Part shown: one piece after another, positions 6,580 to 11,612 of the stretch | Numbering within the stretch: position 1 is the stretch's first letter | How the letters are laid out: the number at the start of each line of letters is the position of its first letter | DNA from: Candidatus Iainarchaeum sp. | Lineage (GTDB): Archaea; Iainarchaeota; Iainarchaeia; Iainarchaeales; JAFGBZ01 | Reading direction: 5' to 3' | Assembly: GCA_016218635.1 (NCBI GenBank) | Contig: JACRDJ010000121.1 | Location: 1 to 11,612 of the forward strand | DNA length: 11,612 nt | Program-made: the position numbers and the translations under genes | Notes under the pieces: model-generated | Database searches by the model: none | Told to the model about the DNA's origin: nothing | What the model saw: the letters and a program-made list of their open reading frames with translations, nothing else

Positions 6580-7142
6580 TAATTCTCGCGGACTGCCAGG
6601 CTGCGGGATTCCAGTAGCTCCGCCACCGCGGGCGGAAGCAGTACTTTTTCCCCTTTTCCGAACGGACCGTACTCCAACATGTCCGCGCCCACAAACCCAG
6701 GAACCGGCGAAGAAATTCTCAGGGAAACCTTATTTAAATCCGTCGTGTTTGCCAGGGAAGCGTCCGATGCGGAACCAAAAACGGTGTCCAAAAAATTCTG
6801 GTGAGCCGCCACCAGTTTCACCAGCTCAAAACAAAAATGGGATTCTTCCTCGGTTAAATGATCCAATGCACCCTCGCTTCCGCGGGCCGCCACCAGCGCG
6901 TGATGAAGGATTTTACGCTGACGGAGCAGAAAAATTTCCTCAATGATTTTTTTCAGATTGGAAAAGGAGCGGGCCTGATCCGGGGAAAACTCCTTAAGCG
7001 AAACCAGGTATTTTTTCTTCTCATCCTCCACCAGCACGCGCAGCCCCTCAAAAAAACCCTTCTCGAGGGCCGCCAGGTGCGCGGAATTCTTTTCCAGCCG
7101 GTGAATGCGGCGCACGTCATCATACGACAATTCCATGGGCAT
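6579..7142 (-). CDS. GINS complex subunit, archaeal Gins51 type
   Basis: This 187-residue subunit belongs to GINS, which joins MCM and Cdc45/RecJ in the replicative CMG helicase and also contacts primase. The order is archaeal Gins51: an alpha-helical A domain (about 5-120, including RSFSNLKKIIEEIFLLRQRKIL), a linker, then a C-terminal B domain (about 138-187). The B domain reads VSLRISSPVPGFVG, YGPFGKGEKVLLPP, AVAELL. The frame stays open back to 7397, but that part is composition-driven antisense of priS's own frame. ATG 7142 has GGAGG (7151-7147) 4 nt upstream and begins where GINS homology begins; ATG 7136 is a second choice. It overlaps the priS 3' end by about 23 bp. It is the only GINS gene in the window; a partner Gins23 may lie elsewhere or be absent. 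Confidence 0.88.
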   Translation of the reverse strand: MPMELSYDDVRRIHRLEKNSAHLAALEKGFFEGLRVLVEDEKKKYLVSLKEFSPDQARSFSNLKKIIEEIFLLRQRKILHHALVAARGSEGALDHLTEEESHFCFELVKLVAAHQNFLDTVFGSASDASLANTTDLNKVSLRISSPVPGFVGADMLEYGPFGKGEKVLLPPAVAELLESRSLAVREN

Positions 7143-8334
7143 TCCCCCTCCCCAGCAGATAAACGGCGGCAAACAACGGCAGTTCGGCGGACTCATCCGC
7201 AAACGGACCGAAAAATTCACCACCCAAAAAAAACTTAGGCGCACGCACGCCCTCCAATCGGACGGAGTCCGGACCAAACACGACCGCCTCATGAAGCGGC
7301 TCAAATTCTTTGAGCTGTTCGCGGGAAAGCACGCGGGCCGCCAACCCCGTTTCCCCGTGCAGGGAATTGGGAACCCGGATGAGCTTGGATGAATCAATGG
7401 AAGTGGAACGGTCCAGACGGATGCGGTTGCACTCCAGTGCGGCGGAAAGTAATTTCATCCAGAATGCCTCGTTTTTTTTCCCTAAGCCGGAAGGAACAAA
7501 GCCTTCGGAGAGGGCCACTAAAACCTTGGACGGATCGTTTAATAATTTCTTGGCATCCGCTTCCCGCACACCCCCCAGGGCCGCAATTTTCGCATAATCC
7601 CCTTCAGCCAGCAGGGAATTCAGGTAATCATAGGTTCGCCGGCTCCAGCCGCTTTGAGGACCGGAAGGAAGACGGAATCCGCCACTGCGCGCCTCAAACC
7701 CCAGCTTGGGCCACTCCAGCCCGCTGCCGGACAGGTAATCCACCAATTCCACCCGGGCCTTGGGGGAAAGGAACTGCCATGTTGGACTGCGCACATGCAC
7801 ATGATAGCCCTTGTTGCCTGAAAAATTAAACGAAAACCCCTCCCGCATTCCAAGCTCCTGCTCGAGCACATCCAGCAGGCGGAACAATTCCCTGCGGGTG
7901 GCCTTCAGGCACTCCGGACACGTCCACTCCTCCACCTGCACCCGCTCCCCGCACGAACTGCAGTAATCCGGTGCCCCCTTTCCCTTCGTCTGGCAATGCG
8001 GGCACGACCAAAATGTGTGATCCAAAAAACACTCCGGCTTCAGGTCATCCGCATCAAATTCATACACCAAGTCCCCTTTCACCCACTGCTTGGCTTCCAT
8101 GGGCTTGGCGGACGGATGCTCGTAATAGGCCGCGGAAGCGGAAACATAGAGCGGCGCGCGTTCCGCGAGAAAACGGTTGAACTCCTCCTGCGAACCAAAA
8201 GCCATATGCCGGGAGGAAATTTTCTGCTTCCATTCCCCTGTCCCGAACTCCCGCCACTCCACGCTTTCCACCGACAGGGGGTGCGAGGAATAAAAACGCG
8301 CAAACTGCTGCTGCAAAAAAACGGGGGGGTCCAT
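7120..8334 (-). CDS. priS: DNA primase small (catalytic) subunit PriS
   Basis: This archaeo-eukaryotic primase subunit makes the RNA/DNA primers for replication, working with PriL. It has 404 residues. The catalytic Asp pair is in YEFDADDL (D94, D96). SGNKGYHVHVR (172-182) holds the conserved nucleotide-binding His. LDRSTSID (D308 probably the third carboxylate) and LIRVPNSLHGETGL (318-331) complete the core. The zinc region has three CxxC pairs (C111/C114, C125/C128, C139/C142); many archaeal PriS proteins carry a shorter Cys/His set here. The N-terminus (FARFYSSHPL...REFGTGEW) aligns with family starts. ATG 8334 lacks a Shine-Dalgarno, but a TATA-like box at 8356-8363 predicts a leaderless message. 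It is first gene of priS-gins51-aif2a-PAC2. Confidence 0.95.
   Translation of the reverse strand: MDPPVFLQQQFARFYSSHPLSVESVEWREFGTGEWKQKISSRHMAFGSQEEFNRFLAERAPLYVSASAAYYEHPSAKPMEAKQWVKGDLVYEFDADDLKPECFLDHTFWSCPHCQTKGKGAPDYCSSCGERVQVEEWTCPECLKATRRELFRLLDVLEQELGMREGFSFNFSGNKGYHVHVRSPTWQFLSPKARVELVDYLSGSGLEWPKLGFEARSGGFRLPSGPQSGWSRRTYDYLNSLLAEGDYAKIAALGGVREADAKKLLNDPSKVLVALSEGFVPSGLGKKNEAFWMKLLSAALECNRIRLDRSTSIDSSKLIRVPNSLHGETGLAARVLSREQLKEFEPLHEAVVFGPDSVRLEGVRAPKFFLGGEFFGPFADESAELPLFAAVYLLGRGNAHGIVV
7144..7153 (-). promoter_or_regulatory. Shine-Dalgarno of gins51, inside the priS coding end
   Basis: The minus strand reads GGGGAGGGGG. Its GGAGG core (7151-7147) is 4 nt from ATG 7142, the same spacing as for the PIN toxin. 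It lies within the last codons of priS, so gins51 is read from the same transcript. It decides the gins51 start. Confidence 0.65.
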
Positions 8335-8355
8335 ACAGTAGGCAGGCTAGCAAAC

Positions 8356-8363
8356 AAATAAAG
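8356..8363 (-). promoter_or_regulatory. Predicted TATA box of priS (leaderless)
   Basis: The minus strand reads CTTTATTT in the 42-bp gap between priL and priS. Its centre is about 26 nt before ATG 8334, so the transcript should begin at or beside the A of the ATG. The T-rich stretch could also help end the priL transcript. Confidence 0.5.
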
Positions 8364-8376
8364 AATAAGCTCCCAT

Positions 8377-9390
8377 TCAGTGATCAGCGGGGTTCTCCCC
8401 GCCATTTTTGAGGTTGTGCACGTACTTGCTGATGGGGTGCTTGAAGCGGCAGTCCGTGCAGGCCAGCCCGTATTCTTTGAGCTTGGCGCAGCTGGGCGCG
8501 CTCACTTTTCCCTTGGGGCCCTCGGCCAGGCGGTCCACGTGATAGCGGGTGAGTTTTTCGTTGAAGTTAGGGGTCTTCGCAAACAAGGCCACCACATCCG
8601 CTGACTTCATTCCAATCGAAAGCAGAAACGTGGCCACCGAGAAACGTCCCAAGTGCGGCACATTGCGTCCTTCCTGCAGCCGGGAATAAAGTTCCTTCAT
8701 GCAGTCCGGAAAAAGGGACGGAACAATGGTTCCCTGAATGCCTTCCAGGGCGGTTGCCTTCCGGCGTTTTTTGTGCTCATTCACCACTTCGTTGGCGGCC
8801 TGGGCAATCAGGGAAGGGACCGGCCCTATTTTGACCGGAAGCGAACTCCGCACCCTGGAACGGATCAGTTCAATCAGCACGGCCTCCATTTCACTGCGGC
8901 CCAAAAAAACATTTCCGTTCTCCACCCGCTGGTTCACCAGCTTCAGCGAAGAAACCCCGGCGGCGGCCTGCACAAAATCAGGAACAAGAATGCAAACAAG
9001 GATTGGCTTCGCTTTAAGCAGGTCCGGCTTTAATCCCAGTTCCTGCGCCAGATCCAGCAGGCCGGAAGGATCCTCTTTTTGAACGGACTCCGAACACCAG
9101 TACGCCACGGAAAGGGCGAATCCGTCCATCAGCACGGAGGCATTGGTCTGCGAAACGATGGCCTTGGCGACCGGAAAGGAAAGAACTTCCTCTTCGAGCT
9201 TGCGGGAGAACGCGGAATCGGAAAGAACCGGTTTTTTTTCCCCCGGTTTTCGCAGCAGCCACGAACGCGCCTGACCCACCAGCTCCTCCGAAACGTGACC
9301 AAGAGATAATCCGGAGGCCGCCACGATGGAGCGGGCCGCGGAGGAAAACGGGTAACGGTAAGCAAACCGCAACTGCTCGGAAACGGACAT
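8377..9390 (-). CDS. priL: DNA primase large subunit PriL (iron-sulfur)
   Basis: This regulatory subunit of the two-subunit primase helps initiate and measure primers. It has 337 residues. An N-terminal helical scaffold (about 1-200) precedes the C-terminal 4Fe-4S domain. The four cluster cysteines are C230 (LFPDC), C301 (APSC), C311 (YGLAC) and C314 (CTDC), with the surrounding HLGRFSVATFLLSIGM, FNEKLTRYHVDRLA and HPISKYV motifs typical of PriL. The domain looks intact. The N-terminus starts SVSEQLRFAYRYPFSSAAR, as expected for family members. There is no Shine-Dalgarno; a TATA-like element at 9412-9421 predicts a leaderless transcript. It lies between pcna (49-bp gap) and priS (42-bp gap). 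PriL and PriS are separate polypeptides, not a fused single-chain primase. Confidence 0.94.
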   Translation of the reverse strand: MSVSEQLRFAYRYPFSSAARSIVAASGLSLGHVSEELVGQARSWLLRKPGEKKPVLSDSAFSRKLEEEVLSFPVAKAIVSQTNASVLMDGFALSVAYWCSESVQKEDPSGLLDLAQELGLKPDLLKAKPILVCILVPDFVQAAAGVSSLKLVNQRVENGNVFLGRSEMEAVLIELIRSRVRSSLPVKIGPVPSLIAQAANEVVNEHKKRRKATALEGIQGTIVPSLFPDCMKELYSRLQEGRNVPHLGRFSVATFLLSIGMKSADVVALFAKTPNFNEKLTRYHVDRLAEGPKGKVSAPSCAKLKEYGLACTDCRFKHPISKYVHNLKNGGENPADH

Positions 9391-9411
9391 AAAGCATTCA
9401 GGGAAAGAAAT

Positions 9412-9421
9412 CCTAATTAAC
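9412..9421 (-). promoter_or_regulatory. Predicted TATA box of priL (leaderless)
   Basis: The minus strand reads GTTAATTAGG in the 49-bp gap after pcna. Its AT core is centred about 26 nt before ATG 9390, which places the transcript start on the start codon. It is the only AT-rich block in the gap. No Shine-Dalgarno is present upstream of priL, in agreement. Confidence 0.5.
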
Positions 9422-9439
9422 CGAACGCAGGCGGGAAAA

Positions 9440-10159
9440 TCAGAGAATCATGTGGGCCAAATAGAATTCAATCCGGCTGGACCCGATGGCATATGAGGCC
9501 CTCAGCGCGGTGTCCGATTTGAGTTCCAGGGTCACCGTGCCATCAGGGTCCGCATCCTTGACAATGTTCTGCAGGAAAGAAAGCGAATACTTGGATTTCA
9601 CGTTCCCCTTGGCCTGAATTTCAATGCCCTTGGACTTGGTGACCGCCACCACGTTCCCATTGGCACCCCGCGATTCCACGCTGAAGGCGTTATTGGAAAC
9701 CATGAGCACCACCGAGGAACTGAACAAGGCCGCGTCCTTAAGGAGTTCGCGCAGCATGCGGGCTGAAATCTTCACGGTCGCATCAAACGAATACTTGGGC
9801 AGCTTCACTTCCTCATCCGAAATATCCAATAAAGGCAGGGAAAAAGAGCGTTTCAGATCCCCTTCGAGCTCCAAACGCAGTTCCGAATCCATCAGGTCCA
9901 TGCGCAGACGGTCCCCAGGCATGGCACGGGAAAGAATCCGGCTGAACTCCGTCAAATCCAGGCCCACCAGGGTCGGCTCCACCTCATATTTGTCAAACAC
10001 GGACTTGTCCATGAAAAAATCCACGAGCACAATCTGGCTGGCATCCGTGGCCTTGAACTTAATCCCATCCCACGAAAAGCGGAAATTGCCCTCCGGAATG
10101 AAGGAATTAATGGACTCCATGGAACGCTTAAAGACATCCACGTTGGAAAGCTCAATCAA
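9440..10159 (-). CDS. pcn: DNA polymerase sliding clamp (PCNA), TTG start
   Basis: This is the homotrimeric ring that tethers polymerase, ligase, FEN1 and other PIP-box proteins to DNA. At 239 residues it is close to the family's usual length of about 245. It shows the two-repeat clamp pattern: FRFSWDGIKFKATDASQIVLVDFFM, LDLTEFSRIL and DRLRMDL in the first half. The connector LPLLDISDEEVKLP comes next, then KISARMLRELLKDAALFSSSVVLMV in the second half, ending RIEFYLAHMIL. The first codon is TTG at 10159 (TTG ATT GAG CTT). The frame is closed by a TGA three codons upstream and the next in-frame ATG (residue 14) would remove the first strand, so TTG is well supported. The predicted leader of about 10 nt carries a partial Shine-Dalgarno, GTGA. 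It is transcribed divergently from rpiB. Confidence 0.95.
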   Translation of the reverse strand: MIELSNVDVFKRSMESINSFIPEGNFRFSWDGIKFKATDASQIVLVDFFMDKSVFDKYEVEPTLVGLDLTEFSRILSRAMPGDRLRMDLMDSELRLELEGDLKRSFSLPLLDISDEEVKLPKYSFDATVKISARMLRELLKDAALFSSSVVLMVSNNAFSVESRGANGNVVAVTKSKGIEIQAKGNVKSKYSLSFLQNIVKDADPDGTVTLELKSDTALRASYAIGSSRIEFYLAHMIL

Positions 10160-10190
10160 ATCAGTTCACTGCAACACATACGCAGGCACA

Positions 10191-10200
10191 GTATTTAAGA
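10191..10200. promoter_or_regulatory. Shared TATA element between pcna and rpiB
   Basis: GTATTTAAGA is the only AT-rich block in the 62-bp gap between two divergent genes. Read rightwards (TATTTAAG) it is centred about 26 nt before the rpiB ATG at 10222, predicting a leaderless message. Read leftwards (CTTAAATA) it predicts transcription from about 10169, leaving a leader of about 10 nt before the pcna TTG. One element may therefore serve both genes, so their transcription could compete. Confidence 0.5.
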
Positions 10201-10221
10201 ATTGCCTCCCTACATTCATGC

Positions 10222-10668
10222 ATGCGAACGGTCTTCATCGGAAGCGACCACGCCGGGTTCAGACTCAAGGAATTCCTGCTTAGGAAACTCGGAAAAACCG
10301 TTTCATTTCGGGACCTCGGAACGCATTCCGAGGAAAGCGTTGATTACCCGGATTACGCCCAAAAGGTGGCCAAAAAAGTAGCCCGAAAGCCGGGCAGTTT
10401 GGGAATCCTCATCTGCGGCAGCGGCTTAGGCATGTGCATGGCCGCCAACAAATTCAAAGGAATCCGGGCAGTCGACTGCTGGAACCCCCACACGGCGGAA
10501 CTGGCCCGCGAACACAACAACGCCAACGTGCTCTGCATGGGGGGAAGGCTCCTCAAAAACAGTTCCGCGCTCGCCATTACGAAAAAATTCCTGGAAACGC
10601 CGTTCTCCAACATTGAACGGCACCGGCGCAGAGTAAAAAAAATTGACCAGATGACAGATAAATATTAA
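10222..10668 (+). CDS. rpiB: Ribose-5-phosphate isomerase B
   Basis: This cytoplasmic sugar isomerase interconverts ribose-5-phosphate and ribulose-5-phosphate, supplying ribose for nucleotides. It has 148 residues, the normal RpiB/LacA-B length. GSDHAGF (7-13) holds the substrate-binding D9/H10. ILICGSGLGMCMAANK (62-77) holds the catalytic Cys65 and the phosphate or anion-hole loop. REHNNANVLCMGGRLL (96-111) holds H98 and N99. IERHRRRV (131-138) supplies the closing basic residues. All key residues are present, so it should be active. The start is ATG 10222, without Shine-Dalgarno and probably leaderless; ATG 10218 is out of frame. Most archaea are known for the unrelated RpiA, so an RpiB here suggests an unusual choice or past transfer from bacteria. 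Confidence 0.93.
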   Translation: MRTVFIGSDHAGFRLKEFLLRKLGKTVSFRDLGTHSEESVDYPDYAQKVAKKVARKPGSLGILICGSGLGMCMAANKFKGIRAVDCWNPHTAELAREHNNANVLCMGGRLLKNSSALAITKKFLETPFSNIERHRRRVKKIDQMTDKY

Positions 10669-10807
10669 AAAGAAAGGCGCATTGGACCATCTGATTGGAA
10701 TACTCACTGAAAAAGAAAGGAATCGCCCTCTATGGCGCGCAGACGAATGCGGTTTGCCAAACAATACCCGGCAAAAGACAGCCCGTAAGCGCCCGCCCGC
10801 CAAACAA

Positions 10808-10814
10808 TTAAATA
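10808..10814 (+). promoter_or_regulatory. Probable TATA box of the geranylgeranyl reductase gene
   Basis: TTAAATA lies about 46 nt before ATG 10857 and predicts transcription from about 10837. The leader of about 20 nt would carry GTGGGGG (10844-10850), a G-rich partial Shine-Dalgarno 6 nt before the ATG. The rest of the 188-bp gap after rpiB (10669-10856) holds no gene, tRNA or clear terminator that I can recognise. Confidence 0.45.
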
Positions 10815-10856
10815 GGTTTCTGAACTACTGGTTGAGCATTACCGTGGGGGAATGGA

Positions 10857-11612
10857 ATGGTTAAATCTGCTCAAAATACATTTGATGTGATCGTGTGCGG
10901 CGGCGGCCCCGGAGGCTCCAGCGCCACATTCTTTTTAAGCCAGAAAGGGTTTCGGGTCCTGCTCCTGGAGAAAGCCGGTTTCCCCCGCGACAAAACCTGC
11001 GGGGATGCCATTAGCGGAAAATCCGCCGGAATCCTGCGCAAAATGGGTTTATTTGAGGAAGCCGGAAAACTCCCGCACGGAAGCGTGAACGGGGTCATTT
11101 TCTCTTCCCCGAACGCCACCCAAATCACCATCCCGTTCCCGGGAGCCGAAAAAGGCCGCGGAGAAGGATACGTCATCCGAAGAGAAGTGTACGACAATTT
11201 CCTCTTCCAAAACGCCAAAAAAAAGGCCACTCAAACCATGGAAGGATTCATGGTCACCGACACCCTCAAAGAAGGCGAACAGATAGTCGGCGTGAAAGGC
11301 ATGAACCTTAAAACCCAGGAAGAATCCGAATTCTATGCCCCCCTCGTGGTGGGAGCGGATGGAGCCAAATCCATCATTGCCGAAAAAACGGGCCTGGGCG
11401 AAGTGCACCTCGACCACCAGTGCGTGGCCGTGCGCGCCTACTACGAAAACATCGCCAACCTCTCCCCCAACATTGAAATCCATTTCATCAACTCCGTACT
11501 GCCCGGATACTTCTGGATTTTTCCCGTGGAAGGAAACAAGGCCAACGTGGGCATCGGCATGATCACCAGCGACATGCAGAAACAAAAAAAGAAACTCATG
11601 CCCCTCATGCTC
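10857..11612 (+). CDS. Geranylgeranyl reductase family FAD-dependent oxidoreductase, 3' end cut off by the window
   Basis: This flavoenzyme of the digeranylgeranylglycerophospholipid reductase type saturates isoprenoid chains of archaeal membrane lipids. The window holds 252 codons of an expected 390-450. The Rossmann FAD motif is VIVCGGGPGGSSA (12-23; G15-x-G17-x-x-G20), with E38 at the end of the second strand to bind ribose. FPRDKTCGDAISG (42-54) holds the conserved Cys48-Gly-Asp active-site loop of this family. VVGADGAKS (164-172) is the second FAD-binding GD motif. PGYFWIFPVEGNKANVGIGM is the diagnostic GGR stretch. ATG 10857 is chosen because the GxGxxG strand begins soon after it and GTGGGGG lies 6 nt upstream. 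A paralogue acting on quinone or another isoprenoid side chain cannot be excluded, since archaea often carry several. Confidence 0.9.
   Translation, partial: MVKSAQNTFDVIVCGGGPGGSSATFFLSQKGFRVLLLEKAGFPRDKTCGDAISGKSAGILRKMGLFEEAGKLPHGSVNGVIFSSPNATQITIPFPGAEKGRGEGYVIRREVYDNFLFQNAKKKATQTMEGFMVTDTLKEGEQIVGVKGMNLKTQEESEFYAPLVVGADGAKSIIAEKTGLGEVHLDHQCVAVRAYYENIANLSPNIEIHFINSVLPGYFWIFPVEGNKANVGIGMITSDMQKQKKKLMPLML

Noticed and set aside
7143..7397. An 85-residue N-terminal extension of the GINS frame
   Set aside because: It lies entirely inside priS, is Arg/Cys/Pro-rich, and GINS homology begins only at MPMELSYDD, where a Shine-Dalgarno is present.
10682..10864. A 60-codon plus-strand frame in the rpiB to reductase gap
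   Set aside because: It has no recognisable motif or convincing Shine-Dalgarno and overlaps the reductase start. It also contains the probable TATA box of that gene.
1..11612. CRISPR array, transposon, prophage, tRNA/rRNA or box C/D RNA
   Set aside because: I looked on both strands and saw no regularly spaced repeats, transposase or integrase, cloverleaf sequence, or paired C and D boxes in the intergenic gaps. The gaps are all under 200 bp.

Overview
The window is archaeal chromosome. The evidence is an archaeal replication gene set (PCNA sliding clamp, two-subunit primase, GINS), aIF2-alpha, a PAC2 proteasome-assembly-type protein, a Methanococcus-type S-layer protein, a BofA-like membrane protein and a geranylgeranyl reductase of ether-lipid synthesis. 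TATA-like boxes lie about 26 bp upstream of several start codons. The methanogen-type S-layer, compact gene order and short intergenic gaps suit a euryarchaeal or DPANN-like lineage. PriS and PriL are separate genes, which argues against lineages with a fused primase such as Nanoarchaeum. The exact lineage cannot be fixed from this window.

Layout. Positions 1-3007 (minus) hold a very large S-layer glycoprotein gene that runs off the left edge. It is preceded by a promoter region with 12-bp direct repeats. A winged-helix protein (minus, up to 3883 or 3925) and a BofA-family membrane protein (3936-4196, plus) diverge from one palindromic TATA region. An AbrB-PIN toxin-antitoxin pair (4355-5019, plus) converges on the replication/translation block. 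That block is on the minus strand from 10159 down to 5027, in the order pcna, priL, priS, gins51, aif2a, PAC2. priL and priS each appear to have their own promoter. priS-gins51-aif2a-PAC2 overlap end to end and look like one operon. On the plus strand follow a bacterial-type ribose-5-phosphate isomerase B (10222-10668), divergent from pcna, and a geranylgeranyl reductase (10857 to the right edge, truncated).

How the genes fit together. The central block is a version of the known archaeal cluster linking replication (PCNA, primase, GINS) with translation initiation (aIF2-alpha) and PAC2. The ribosomal L44e/S27e and Nop10 genes that often sit in this cluster are absent here. Two initiation styles recur. 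Several first cistrons (winged-helix gene, bofA, priS, priL, rpiB) have a TATA-like box centred about 26 nt before the start codon and are predicted leaderless. Downstream cistrons (gins51, PIN toxin, probably PAC2) and a few led genes (S-layer, abrB) have Shine-Dalgarno sequences.

I found no CRISPR array, transposon, prophage, tRNA or rRNA. I found no convincing new multi-gene system. The most interesting signals are promoter architecture, the trimmed replication/translation cluster, an enlarged primase zinc region and the S-layer control region.
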